NCBI GenBank assembly: GCA_023393165.1 | Contig: JAEWMJ010000024.1 | Span: 8,396-72,395, forward strand | DNA from: Bacillota bacterium | GTDB taxonomy: Bacteria > Bacillota > Clostridia > Christensenellales > Christensenellaceae | DNA length: 64,000 nucleotides | Reading direction: 5' to 3' | Part shown: one piece after another, positions 33,801-42,297 of the stretch | Layout: each line of letters opens with the position of its first letter | Numbering within the stretch: position 1 is the stretch's first letter | Position numbers and translations under genes: made by a program | The notes under the pieces: model-generated | Told to the model about the DNA's origin: nothing | Database searches by the model: none | What the model saw: only the letters and a program-made list of their open reading frames with translations

Positions 33801-34285
33801 CTAAGGGAAAGGTTCCCATAGGAGCGGAAACGGAATTCGAAACCGCGGTGGACCTGGCTATCCCCGCCTATATTCCGGATTCCTATATAGACGAAGAGAC
33901 GCACAAACTGGATATGTATAAGGCGATATCACGCATTTCAGGCGTGCGGGATATGAAGGAAGTCCGGGACGATCTTACAGACCGGTACGGAAAAATACCC
34001 AGGGAAGTGGAAAACCTGATCATATGCGCACTGGTTAAAAAATTCGCAAACGAGGCCGGTATCGCGAGCGTAATTAAAAAAAGCGATAAAATTGAGCTAA
34101 AATATGCCGAAAATGTAAATATTGAGCCTAAACGCCTTATACGGTTTTTAACCAGGATGGGAGAAAAAGCCCAGTTCAGAGCCACAAATCCGCCTGTGAT
34201 TGTTTTCGGAAGCCCGGCTGTAAAGGAACTTGTGGAGTTCCTGCACGCATTAAAACGTTGCAAACCCTCCGCTTTCGGAGTATAA
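30875..34285 (+). CDS. mfd: Transcription-repair coupling factor
   Basis: Dislodges stalled RNA polymerase and recruits UvrA. 1136 residues, GTG start after AGAAGAGGTG. N-terminal UvrB-like degenerate module, RNA polymerase-interaction domain (GDYVVHEVHGRGRY), RecG-like helicase with Walker A GDVGYGKT (620-627), DEEQRFG and SATPIPRTL, TRG motif region and C-terminal domain. pth-mfd-spoVT order is conserved with B. subtilis, except that fin is absent and a foldase gene is inserted. Confidence 0.98.
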   Translation: MQNFIQQTIAEMDEFKQLLQFIRGGQMPVSIIGVPQNAVRFLLKTLSRETGRTVVFVHPTFEEAKQSAKEGKLFPAEDMQLRTVAAKSRENTFERIELLFDRNPVDVVHMPVLALQQKMMPPELLYGAAISLFAGKQYGIDSLLENFMRLGYERVETVYEKGQFARRGEIVDVFSTCYGAPVRLTFFDDEIETIRCFNEDTQKSEGRTLEKINVFPASEFILDEDMAGKALRYLGGYEKDNSPLGTAAQDMCFQLREFGTFENADSFLGVMTQGSSVAEYFKGALFLFDDYDRVLSQAEKNREEFERLFESLKRNGEVFPVQKESFLDFKKLEFLHKSAMELTPVASSKWKARTVDFAMRQAAQFTGKIDLLADSLKSRRKAGYRVAMCVGAKADSLSRALRDLDILCPVTAGGGEGIFISREVLDYGFEIPRIKTYFLGEWDVYGRIKKVQMKSHPSKKTTEDIFAELSAGDYVVHEVHGRGRYLGLKKMEAAGSVAEYMEIEYRDGDKLYVPTAQIDRVQKYIGSEDGVPVLSRLGGREWENTKNKVKESVNKLAFDLVALYANRFEANGFRFAPDTVWQKQFEDNFEFEETDGQEQSLEEIKRDMESNRVMDRLLLGDVGYGKTEVAMRACFKAVMNSKQVAVLVPTTLLARQHLETFKKRFEGFPVTIDMISRFSASRHKEIMRDVSLGKIDIIIGTHKLLSKDIKFHNLGLLIVDEEQRFGVAHKEKIKLLKQSVDVLTLSATPIPRTLEMSLIGIRDLSTIKTPPVSRKQTQSYVVRYSDSLLRDAVQNEIRRGGQVYFVCRQINQMDRLVLDIRRNVPEVRVAAVHGQMGEAQIEKTVSAFIEGQTDVLVCTTIIESGIDIPAVNTIIIYEADKFGLSQLYQLKGRVGRGDKISHAYFTYLGSVVGENAKKRLAAIREFTQLGSGFKIAMRDLQIRGAGNLLGPEQSGHMASVGYSLYCKMMKQAIEAAKGKVPIGAETEFETAVDLAIPAYIPDSYIDEETHKLDMYKAISRISGVRDMKEVRDDLTDRYGKIPREVENLIICALVKKFANEAGIASVIKKSDKIELKYAENVNIEPKRLIRFLTRMGEKAQFRATNPPVIVFGSPAVKELVEFLHALKRCKPSAFGV

Positions 34286-34317
34286 TAACTTTGATTTTTC
34301 TACAAAAGGAGAACGCT

Positions 34318-35529
34318 ATGAATAAACTGAAAAAAATAGCTTCTATCATACTTTGCGCCGCTGTCGTTGGCGCCCTCACGGCTTGTTCCATGATTTCGGT
34401 CGATCCGGAAAAAGACGCCAACCAGGTTGTTGCGGTCGTGGGCGATAAACAGATACTGAAAAAAGAATACACCGAACAGTTTAATTATTTAATGTCCGCT
34501 TACGGATACGACGAAACCTACATTAAAGACCCGGGTAACAAGGAAACGGTAGACAGCATGAAAAAATCCGTTCTCGATCAGATGGTTGCTGATGAGGTTG
34601 CGTATCAGTACGCGATTGCAAACGGTATGGACCTGACGGACGCTGAAAAACAGGAAACGCAGGATAATCTTAATGAAACGATCGAATCCTATAAAGACAC
34701 TATCCGTGAACAGGTGGAAGCGGAAGCGTCTTCCGACCCCTCCATCAATGTTGACGAGGAAACCGCAAAAAGGCAGCAGGAGCAGCTTGCAGTTTATCAG
34801 GATCCTTCCTATGTGGAAGGCACTATCCGGTATCAGATTCTCCAGAAGTTTGAAGAAAGCGTCACAAGTACGGTCAATGTGACCGAGGAACAGGCGAAGG
34901 AAAGATACGATCTGGAAGTCGATAACCAGAAGCTGATGCTGGACAACATGGCTTCGTATCAGCTGAACATATCTCTGGGCAACACCCCTTACGTTTACCC
35001 TGAGGGAACCAAGGCGGTCAAAAACATCCTGATCCCTATCCCGGACGATAAACAGACCGAGATCCAGACATACAGGCAGAATAATAACGACGCGCAGGCC
35101 GACGCTACACTGCAGGAAGAACTCGCAAAAATAAAATCACAGGCGGACGAAGTGCTTGCCAAGGTAAAGGCCGGAGAAGACTTTGATTCCCTGATCGATC
35201 AGTACGGCAAAGATCCCGGAATGACGCAGGAACCCGGCAAAACAAAGGGCTATTACGTTTATCCCGAAGACACCCAGTACGTGCAGTCTTTTGTGGACGC
35301 CGCTGTTGCCCTTCAAAACGTGGGCGATACGTCCGACTTGGTTGCAAGCGATTACGGCTATCATATCTTAAAGCTGATTGCCATACCCGAGCAGATCGTG
35401 CCTTTTGATGAGATTAAGGACGATCTGATAGCGACGCTGCAGTCAGACCAGGAGCAGTCAGCGCTTGAACAAAAGCGGCAGGAGCTTGTCAAAGCCGCAA
35501 ACGTAAAAGAATACTACAACAAATTGTAA
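34318..35529 (+). CDS. Lipoprotein peptidyl-prolyl isomerase (PrsA/SurA-like)
   Basis: Extracytoplasmic foldase for secreted proteins. 403 residues: lipobox LTAC with Cys23, an N-terminal SurA-like helical part (VVAVVGDKQILKKEY), and a parvulin rotamase domain from about residue 230 (LAKVKAGEDFDSLIDQYGKDPG ... ASDYGYHILKL). ATG 34318 follows AAAGGAG. It lies just after mfd and ends at a strong terminator, so it may be read with mfd. Confidence 0.92.
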   Translation: MNKLKKIASIILCAAVVGALTACSMISVDPEKDANQVVAVVGDKQILKKEYTEQFNYLMSAYGYDETYIKDPGNKETVDSMKKSVLDQMVADEVAYQYAIANGMDLTDAEKQETQDNLNETIESYKDTIREQVEAEASSDPSINVDEETAKRQQEQLAVYQDPSYVEGTIRYQILQKFEESVTSTVNVTEEQAKERYDLEVDNQKLMLDNMASYQLNISLGNTPYVYPEGTKAVKNILIPIPDDKQTEIQTYRQNNNDAQADATLQEELAKIKSQADEVLAKVKAGEDFDSLIDQYGKDPGMTQEPGKTKGYYVYPEDTQYVQSFVDAAVALQNVGDTSDLVASDYGYHILKLIAIPEQIVPFDEIKDDLIATLQSDQEQSALEQKRQELVKAANVKEYYNKL

Positions 35530-35542
35530 ATTAAGACATTAG

Positions 35543-35567
35543 GCCCCGCGGACGCGGGGCTTTTTTT
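35543..35567 (+). terminator. Terminator after the PrsA-like gene
   Basis: GCCCCGC-GGAC-GCGGGGC and seven T. Confidence 0.95.
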
Positions 35568-35704
35568 ACGGGAAACTGCCAAGCTGTTAAATATAATTCA
35601 AAAATTTTGTCAGTCCTCCGCTTTTTGCATGCGTTTGAATAATATCTTTATGTTTGCAAATAATAGCAATACAACCAAATTGGTTAGTTTTAGAGGAGGA
35701 GCAT

Positions 35705-36253
35705 ATGAAAGCAACTGGAATTGTAAGAAGGATAGACGAACTTGGAAGAGTAGTTATCCCAAAAGAAATAAGAAGGACACTCAGAATTCGTGAAGGAGAC
35801 CCTCTTGAAATATTCACCGAAAGGGAGGGCAATATTATATTGAAAAAATACTCGCCGATAGGCGAGTTGAACGAATATGCCAACCAGTTTACCGAAGCTA
35901 TCAGCAGGGCGCTTGGAAAAGTATCTCTTATCTGCGATAAGGATATCGTCATCGCCGCTGCAGGTACTAATAAAAAGGATTATTTCGAAAAGCCTATCAG
36001 CCGCGCCATGCAAAGCCTGATAGAAAACAGGCAGGCGCTTACCGCAGCCGATAATGGCAATGTGATCCCGGTGGTGGAAGGGGAAGATGCAAAAGGAATA
36101 TATTCGGAAGTATTGGTGCCCATTATATCGGAAGGGCACACGATCGGAGCTGTAGGCGCGCTTTCCAAAAAGCCTGAGTCCGCCTTTTCTGCAGGCGATA
36201 TCAAGGCGCTTGAGGTTGCCGCGGCTTTTTTAGGTGCGCAAATGGAGCAGTAG
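35705..36253 (+). CDS. spoVT: Stage V sporulation protein T
   Basis: Forespore transcription regulator. 182 residues: AbrB-type swapped-hairpin DNA-binding domain at 1-50 (MKATGIVRRIDELGRVVIP) and a GAF-like C-terminal domain (about 55-180). ATG 35705 follows GGAGGAG. Separated from mfd by the foldase gene and a terminator, so independently transcribed. Downstream the conserved order is interrupted by a 6-kb accessory island before the yabM-like flippase. Confidence 0.96.
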   Translation: MKATGIVRRIDELGRVVIPKEIRRTLRIREGDPLEIFTEREGNIILKKYSPIGELNEYANQFTEAISRALGKVSLICDKDIVIAAAGTNKKDYFEKPISRAMQSLIENRQALTAADNGNVIPVVEGEDAKGIYSEVLVPIISEGHTIGAVGALSKKPESAFSAGDIKALEVAAAFLGAQMEQ

Positions 36254-36426
36254 CGCTTCAAGTTGCAATTTTAAATATATTAAAATACCCGTAAGGCGGT
36301 TATCTATAAGGCAGTATTTAAAAAACTGATTGCTGGCGGCTGGCAAGCGGGATGTAGTTTAATAAACAAGGCAGTGACCATCATATGGTTGAATGCCTTG
36401 TTTATATTTATTGGGGGTTATATTAC
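36254..36426. other. Non-coding gap with long hairpin after spoVT
   Basis: Holds ATAAACAAGGCA (36362-36373) pairing perfectly with TGCCTTGTTTAT (36394-36405), with ACCAT/ATGGT nested inside. No long T run. It may end spoVT transcription or mark the left edge of the accessory island. Confidence 0.55.
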
Positions 36427-36549
36427 TTGTATCCAAACGAAACAGGTTGGCAGGAAAAACTTCTGGAATCTTTTGTAGTTATAAAATTTACACATGAGGA
36501 AGCATACGGAACTGAATTTATGTACAAACAAAGCCGGCAAGGGTTATAG
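36427..36549 (+). CDS. Possible 40-aa ORF at the island edge
   Basis: TTG 36427 follows GGGGGTT; 40 codons (MYPNETGWQEKLLESF...). No family recognised. Protein-like composition, but it lies against the terminator hairpin of the convergent permease, so it may be a remnant of a longer gene. Confidence 0.25.
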   Translation: MYPNETGWQEKLLESFVVIKFTHEEAYGTEFMYKQSRQGL

Positions 36550-36566
36550 AATACCGTGCCGGCTTT
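36530..36566 (-). terminator. Terminator of the ABC/two-component cluster
   Basis: AAAGCCGGCA and TGCCGGCTTT (10 bp) convergent to the permease stop; minus-strand continuation TTTGTTTG. Confidence 0.7.
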
Positions 36567-36578
36567 CTGTACACCCGT

Positions 36579-38789
36579 TCAGAACATCGTATCATCTTTG
36601 AGCGCATCCACCAGATTCAATCGGTATATTTTTCTACCGCCTAAATAGTTGGCCAGAACTACGGACAGTATAATCAAAAGAGCAAATACCATAACCGGTA
36701 CAATCGGCATTTGCTTAATAAATTCATTCAAAGGAATCTGGCTTTTATTCAAAGCAAACAGAACAATCGGTATATTTATCAGCAGGCTTATGACAATAGG
36801 TTTTAGGCTTATTATGGCCGTTTCCACCAGCAAAATGTTCCAAACACCTTTTGGGGTCAATCCGTTTGTAACGTATCTCGCAAATTCCCTTCGTCTTTGA
36901 TGAATATGGCCCAGAGTGTTGGAAAATACATTTGCAAGTCCGATACAGAATAATAAACTGGATAAGATTCCGATTAAAAGAATTTTCACATTTCGAGTTG
37001 ATATATTGGATTCTTCCGTTTCCTGTCTGTTTTCGGTTGTATATTCGTACTTTCCATTCAAAAGGATCTTTATATTATCCTGAATGCTTGCAATCTCATC
37101 CTCTGAAGCGGCCTTAATATTATAAAAGATTTTTTCGGCGCTAAAATATTGTGCCGTTTTTTCAAAGGAGCTTGCGGACGTAACCTGCGGCAGAGTAAAG
37201 TTTTCAAATTCCTCTCTGATTTCTGGAAATTTATCCGTTAAAGCAATCTGCATTGCATTGAAGCTTCCTGCTGTCTCAGTTAAAAACTCGAAGTCCTGCA
37301 GGCCTGACACTTTTATAAATGGAATCAGTTTCTTATTATTCCGGCCGCTGTTTATATTATCCCATATTGTATTAATGGTAATGACTGCCGGCAACTCCGT
37401 TCCATCAGAAAGCGAAACAGCAGCTCCAATTTCATTGCAATACTCCCTGAAGCTTTCGTCATCCAGAATGATAAATGGAGTTTTTATCTTATAGTAGTTA
37501 TCCAAAGCCTGTATACCGGTATCCTTCAACACCTCTATTCCACCGAGGAACAGAAGATCGTCGCTGAGCATATCCTTTGAAATGTTGCTATAGGCATTTA
37601 CATTGCGGTAAGATATGCATTTTGATACTCCCGGTATGTTCCGGATGCCGGAAAGAAGCGTATCTCCATCCTTTTTGTCCACATTCATATTAACCATCAG
37701 ATCCCATTTATCTTTGTAACGCTCAAAAAACGTATAGTGAGTACTGATGGACGATATAGTATTAAAATTCAGATAAGCCGAAAAAATCAGGAAAGATAAA
37801 GTTAAGGCTATAGTGGATGTTTTAAAAGCCTTTCTCCTTGCGTATATAGATTTTTCCGCCAGATCGCTTTCAATGCCGAACAGACGTGAAAAAATGTAAA
37901 TCCGCTTTACTTTATTTACAGGCTGTGTTTTTCCGTATTGTATTGCTTCCAGCGGACTTATCCTGCTCATTTTTACGGCCGGTATGCGGGCAGATAGCCA
38001 TACGGTTATAAAAGAGGCCGACAGCGCCGCTATAAAAATAAAGGGATTATATTGGAATTGGATTGCTAAATCCCTGAAAGGGTCGGTAACACTTTGGATT
38101 ATTTGGATAAAAACGTAGCATAATCCTGCTCCCAACGCTACTCCGGCTATGATCGGCAGCAGGCATAAAATGAGGGCTTCACTGACCAGAACAGAACGGA
38201 TCTGCCGGGGTGTTGCTCCGATACTCTGCAGTAATCCTAGCTGGTGCAGCCTCGCGTTCATGGAAACGCCGAAAGCGTTATGGATAGTCATAATCAGTGA
38301 AAAGCATGCCCCCAGCATTGTAAGCAAATATATAAATGGAATAAGCGGTGGATTCATCTTCTCCTCGGGTGAAAAAATAAAATATTGTTCCAGCAGTTTG
38401 TTATTATATTCAATTTTTCCATTGTCCACAGTCAGTCCAATCTTTTCCGCAAGCTCCGGTAAATCCTTATAAATGCTGCTCATAGGATCAAAATATAGAT
38501 AGGCTGTCCTGCCATTGCCTATATCAGTCTCGTTAAAGATTACGTTCTTCACACTCGCGTGGCGCTCCAGAAATTCAACGTCATCTTCTGTTATATTACC
38601 GGTTAATTTTCCATGCCAGTCGCCCGTCTCTAGTTCAATCAGACGTATATCATCCGTCCATATATTGAAGAAAACCCCGCAGGTCAAGGAAAGAAGCACG
38701 GATGCTATAAAAGCGACAAAAACTATGGATATACTTGAAATTCTGTTATTTCTTATATAGCTTAAAGAATATTCTTTCCATATGTTCAT
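36579..38789 (-). CDS. FtsX/MacB-type ABC transporter permease
   Basis: 736 residues. Membrane segment at about 20-45, an extracytoplasmic part of some 115 residues, three segments with the FtsX motif (LGLLQSIGATPRQIRSVL), a further segment near 330, a second large external domain (about 350-600) and three C-terminal segments with a second FtsX unit (FARYVTNGLTPKGVWNILL). Such duplicated permeases export or sense peptides and lipids. ATG 38789 follows AAGGAGG; the longer start at 38807 includes that site. Last gene of the cluster. Confidence 0.9.
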   Translation of the reverse strand: MNIWKEYSLSYIRNNRISSISIVFVAFIASVLLSLTCGVFFNIWTDDIRLIELETGDWHGKLTGNITEDDVEFLERHASVKNVIFNETDIGNGRTAYLYFDPMSSIYKDLPELAEKIGLTVDNGKIEYNNKLLEQYFIFSPEEKMNPPLIPFIYLLTMLGACFSLIMTIHNAFGVSMNARLHQLGLLQSIGATPRQIRSVLVSEALILCLLPIIAGVALGAGLCYVFIQIIQSVTDPFRDLAIQFQYNPFIFIAALSASFITVWLSARIPAVKMSRISPLEAIQYGKTQPVNKVKRIYIFSRLFGIESDLAEKSIYARRKAFKTSTIALTLSFLIFSAYLNFNTISSISTHYTFFERYKDKWDLMVNMNVDKKDGDTLLSGIRNIPGVSKCISYRNVNAYSNISKDMLSDDLLFLGGIEVLKDTGIQALDNYYKIKTPFIILDDESFREYCNEIGAAVSLSDGTELPAVITINTIWDNINSGRNNKKLIPFIKVSGLQDFEFLTETAGSFNAMQIALTDKFPEIREEFENFTLPQVTSASSFEKTAQYFSAEKIFYNIKAASEDEIASIQDNIKILLNGKYEYTTENRQETEESNISTRNVKILLIGILSSLLFCIGLANVFSNTLGHIHQRRREFARYVTNGLTPKGVWNILLVETAIISLKPIVISLLINIPIVLFALNKSQIPLNEFIKQMPIVPVMVFALLIILSVVLANYLGGRKIYRLNLVDALKDDTMF

Positions 38790-38803
38790 AAAAACCTCCT
38801 TCC

Positions 38804-39484
38804 TCATCCTACTTTTTTATCAGAAAGGATGCTTCCGTCCTCAATTGTTATAATCCGGTCCGCTTCCAGGGCAATTCTTTCATCATGTGTAATGAGTAGA
38901 ATAGTTTGCTTCAAATTGCGGTTGGAAAGCTTCAGCAATTCCACAATTTCTCTTGAATTTTTTTGGTCCAGGTTTCCCGTCGGCTCATCAGCGAGTATAA
39001 TTGCGGGGCGGTACAACAGGGAACGGGCAATCGCCGTCCGCTGCTGCTGCCCTCCGGAAAGCTGACTGGGCAGAGCATCCAGTTTGTCGGACAATCCTAA
39101 GGTACTTACAAGGTAATTGAAATATTCCTGCTCGGGCTTCCGTTTATCCAATAACATCGGCAGCATAATATTTGTTCTGACAGTCAGGGTCGGTATCAAA
39201 TTATAAAACTGATAGATCAGTCCTACCTTCCTTCGCCTGAAAATGGCTGCTTTTTCCGTGTTGAAACAGGTAATATCTGCATTATCAATCCATATTTTAC
39301 CGGATGTTGGGAGGTCTACTCCTCCAAGCAAATGCAACAAAGTGGACTTGCCAGAGCCAGAAGCCCCAACCATTGCAATGAACTCTCCTTTTTCTACTGA
39401 TAGGCTGAGTTGATTCAGGGCAGTTACCTTGTTGGCTCCAAAACCATAGATCTTTGATACACTTTCGCATTTCAAAATTTCCAT
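38804..39484 (-). CDS. ABC transporter ATPase (LolD/MacB type)
   Basis: 226 residues. Walker A GASGSGKST (40-48), Q-loop, signature LSGGQQQR, Walker B IILADEPTGNLD and H-loop LITHDE. The LolD/FtsE-type sequence pairs with the FtsX-like permease 14 bases downstream. ATG 39484 has AAGGTG upstream; a longer frame to 39520 lacks a ribosome site. Confidence 0.94.
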   Translation of the reverse strand: MEILKCESVSKIYGFGANKVTALNQLSLSVEKGEFIAMVGASGSGKSTLLHLLGGVDLPTSGKIWIDNADITCFNTEKAAIFRRRKVGLIYQFYNLIPTLTVRTNIMLPMLLDKRKPEQEYFNYLVSTLGLSDKLDALPSQLSGGQQQRTAIARSLLYRPAIILADEPTGNLDQKNSREIVELLKLSNRNLKQTILLITHDERIALEADRIITIEDGSILSDKKVG

Positions 39485-39558
39485 AATACACCTTCCTAGT
39501 ATTAAATTTAACCGATGCATCCGTTATACGTGGTATCCTATCATGGAAAAGTGACAAC

Positions 39559-40746
39559 TTAGTGACTATAATATCGGATAATGAAACAGGCGCCGCCGCA
39601 AAGCAGGTTTTTCGCGCTGATCAGGCCGCCTTGCATCTCTATTAAGGATTTGGCAAGAGATAGTCCTATCCCTGTTCCAGTCTTGGTGGCATTTTCACCG
39701 AAATAAAAGCGTTCAAAAATATGAGGAAGATCCTTTTCATTAAAGCCTTCCCCGTTATCTTCTAATTTTATCTCCGTATAAAGGGGATTTTGCGTATAAT
39801 CCACCGAGATCAAGCTACCCTCGGGCGTATGCTCGATACAATTTTTAATCAGATTAATGAATGCCTCTATACTCCATTCCATATCTCCCTGAAAAGTAAT
39901 TTCCGGATGATTCGGCAACACTACTTGGATATTTTTTTTCCTGATCAATTCCTCCAGGGTCTCCAGAGATAATTGCAGCATTGAATAAACGTCTACCTTG
40001 TTTTTCTCCAGTTTAAGTACACCGGCGTCAATCCGTGAGAGTGTCAGCAGAGCGTTCATCAATTGCTCCAAATGAATCGTCTGCCGTTGAAGTTTTTCCA
40101 CATAGGTATGATTCTTCTCATTGTCCAGCAGCTGCGCCATAATGGAAATGGCTGCAACCGGTGTCTTAATCTGGTGCGAAATATCGGTAAGATGCCCGGC
40201 GAGGTTTTTATGTGCCAATAAGGCTGATTCGCTGGTCTGGCGGAGCTTTATTACTGTTTTGTAAATTTCATCCTGCAACGGGGAAAAATCATCTTCGGTA
40301 TCCGGTAAAATTGTAGCATCGTATTCCAGGTTGATTTTTTCAAGATAGGTAGTCAAGTCCGAAATGCGTTTTCTATATATTCTTTTATAGGTTCGGAAAA
40401 TCATATAAATAAGAAAGGCAGAAACCGGAAAGATAATCAGCAAGGAAAATTTCATGTTTTCTATATATTCAAAAGCAAAATCCATTGGTTTGAAACCGTA
40501 TAGAGCAAGTATATCCTTATTTGATTCTTCGGTGTTTTTTACAGGCGAAAGGCTGTCCTTAATCATTTTTATAATATACTGTTCCGATTTCGGATTTTCT
40601 TCTGTTATGCCCTGCGCCAGTTCGGATAAAATCTTGTATTGGCTTTGTGCATAAGCCTGAGATAAGATTATGCCTATGACGCTACAGCTTATCAGACAGC
40701 TGAGGCATAAGAGGAAAATAAAAAGTAGTTTGTATTTATTTTTCAT
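39559..40746 (-). CDS. Sensor histidine kinase
   Basis: 395 residues: membrane segments at about 8-30 and 99-118 enclosing a roughly 70-residue external sensor, H-box ISHQIKTP with His191, then N, G1 (DNGEGF) and G2 (GTGIGLSLAK) boxes. The external loop distinguishes it from BceS-type intramembrane kinases. Start overlaps the response-regulator stop (ATGA). With the ABC genes 74 bases downstream it probably controls the exporter. Confidence 0.93.
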   Translation of the reverse strand: MKNKYKLLFIFLLCLSCLISCSVIGIILSQAYAQSQYKILSELAQGITEENPKSEQYIIKMIKDSLSPVKNTEESNKDILALYGFKPMDFAFEYIENMKFSLLIIFPVSAFLIYMIFRTYKRIYRKRISDLTTYLEKINLEYDATILPDTEDDFSPLQDEIYKTVIKLRQTSESALLAHKNLAGHLTDISHQIKTPVAAISIMAQLLDNEKNHTYVEKLQRQTIHLEQLMNALLTLSRIDAGVLKLEKNKVDVYSMLQLSLETLEELIRKKNIQVVLPNHPEITFQGDMEWSIEAFINLIKNCIEHTPEGSLISVDYTQNPLYTEIKLEDNGEGFNEKDLPHIFERFYFGENATKTGTGIGLSLAKSLIEMQGGLISAKNLLCGGACFIIRYYSH

Positions 40747-41420
40747 TCCAACATATCCTCCATTCGGTATCCGAAGCTCCGAATTGTTTTTATACAGGAT
40801 GGATTATGCAGCTTTTCCCTAAGACGTTTCATTGTTACGGTCAGGGTATTGTCATTGACATAATTTTCGTTTACATCCCATATTGATTCCAACAGTCTTT
40901 GCCTGGTCACAGTGCAATTCTTGTTTTTCATTAGGATTAGCAGAAGCTGATATTCCATTGCGCTGAGCGGAACTTTTTCTTCTTCACTGAAAACCTGCAT
41001 CTTCGTTTTGTCAATCACAATAGAGCCACAGATTATACAGCTTCCGGAGGCATCGCCTGCCCTTCTTAGAATTGCGCAGATTCTTGAGTATAAAACCTCC
41101 AATTCGAAGGGCTTAACTATATAATCATCGGCGCCGTATTCAAACCCCTGTACAATATCGCTTGTATCTCCCCGTACAGTAAGAAATAATACGGGAAGCT
41201 CTTTCCACTTGCTGCGAATCCACCTGCATAGACCGTCTCCAGTGCCGTCCGGCAGATTCCAGTCAATTATGACAAGCGATGGTAAGTGTCTTTTCAAAAA
41301 GCTTTTCGCTTCCGTAGCCGTCCGAAAAGTTGAAACACACAGATTTTTACCTTGCAGATAGTTCCTGACGCCAAATGCAATGTTTTCGTCATCTTCAACA
41401 TAATAAATGTTTTTAACCAT
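40743..41420 (-). CDS. OmpR-family response regulator
   Basis: 225 residues: receiver domain with phospho-acceptor Asp53 (VIIDWNLPDG), acidic pocket YVEDDE at 7-12, switch Lys in DDYIVKPF, and a winged-helix C-terminal domain (about 130-225). First gene of the minus-strand cluster RR-kinase-ATPase-permease, the usual layout of antimicrobial-peptide or cell-envelope stress detoxification modules. The inducing ligand is unknown. Confidence 0.94.
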   Translation of the reverse strand: MVKNIYYVEDDENIAFGVRNYLQGKNLCVSTFRTATEAKSFLKRHLPSLVIIDWNLPDGTGDGLCRWIRSKWKELPVLFLTVRGDTSDIVQGFEYGADDYIVKPFELEVLYSRICAILRRAGDASGSCIICGSIVIDKTKMQVFSEEEKVPLSAMEYQLLLILMKNKNCTVTRQRLLESIWDVNENYVNDNTLTVTMKRLREKLHNPSCIKTIRSFGYRMEDMLE

Positions 41421-41604
41421 TGTACAGCCCCTGTCCTAAAAATCATTTTCCTCTTCAGTTTACGGATAAACTGGTTTGATAAGATAAATTATTCACAGTT
41501 ATCGTTCATGCGCGCTAGACAAACAATCCACATTCTATAATTTAACACATTTTACAGTAAAGATCATTATCTTGAAGGGATATGCTTATTTATTGGAGCG
41601 AAAT

Positions 41605-41909
41605 ATGAACGAGAATATTTTCAGAAAGCAGAGTATTGACCGCATTTCTTCACCCGAGCAGCTCAATGATTATATAAAAGTATCAAACCCCAGCATATGG
41701 ATTATCCTGACGGCTGTTATTGTGCTGCTGGCTGCTGTATTGGTTTGGTCAATTGGCTGCCTGAGCGGGAACGGGATATCATTATGCTGCGGTTTTATTA
41801 TGAGCGAAGCTCACGGGAGGTGGCCGGGATGATGAATTTAAGCCATGAGAATGTGCGCTATCTGCAGCATGCGGCGATCGGTAAGCTGAAGAAATTTATA
41901 GCAAAGTAA
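41605..41909 (+). pseudogene. Fusion remnant: HlyD-type peptide-export protein N-terminus and sigma-factor region 4
   Basis: From ATG 41605 the frame encodes RKQSIDRISSPEQLNDYI and a membrane segment ending ...LVWSI, the N-terminus typical of HlyD-like secretion proteins of NHLP-peptide (bacteriocin) systems. At about 41755 similarity stops, and another frame (open to 41909) encodes LPERERDIIMLRFYYERSSREVA...NVRYLQHAAIGKLKK, a sigma-70 region 4. The two halves are joined out of frame, so a deletion has fused two unrelated genes and neither is functional. Confidence 0.75.
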
Positions 41910-41930
41910 ATATGAATATAAGAAAAAAGT

Positions 41931-41967
41931 AAGATCCTGCTGCCACAGATAAGCGCAGGGTCTTTTT
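41931..41967 (+). terminator. Terminator after the sigma-factor remnant
   Basis: AGATCCTGC and GCAGGGTCT arms (one G-T) followed by TTTTTT. Confidence 0.75.
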
Positions 41968-42024
41968 TAATTGGTTATGTTTGCATTGTTATTTGAATAA
42001 ATATATAATAAATTGTTAAATATA

Positions 42025-42285
42025 GCCTCAGCTGATAAGGTAATAAACAGTTTGCAGCGGGCCATTCGAGCCATAGCTGCGTTAGTCTCCTCGCCATGGG
42101 ATCCACCATGCCTTTGGTCGCCTGCCTTGCCCTGGCATAAATGGCCTGGCTGTAAACTCTTTGACCCTAGGGATAGATATTCGTTCCCGGCAAGACCGCA
42201 GGACGATGGTTGCAAAGCGAGGACGAGAACGCCGCCGCGGGCGGACAGATGCCCTTAGGGCGATTACTACTTTGTCAGCAGAGGC
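42025..42285 (+). mobile_element. MITE-like element B, copy 1
   Basis: 261 bases bordered by TA on both sides. Terminal inverted repeats of about 22 bases: GCCTCAGCTGATAAGG at the left against the complement of the right end CTTTGTCAGCAGAGGC. Its right half (about 42147-42285) matches copy 2 (47453-47605) in opposite orientation. No transposase. A middle part (about 42080-42147) is absent from copy 2. The right end supplies part of the ribosome site of the flippase gene. Confidence 0.85.
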
Positions 42286-42297
42286 TAGGGAGCCTGT

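Noticed and set aside
35631..35704. Sigma-G promoter of spoVT
   Set aside because: TGAATA at 35636 is suggestive, but no convincing -10 element lies at the right distance.
42013..42258. Open frames inside elements B (81-codon plus-strand and similar minus-strand frames at 42082-42537, 47356-47601)
   Set aside because: They arise from the shared repeat sequence, lack ribosome sites and differ by indels between copies.
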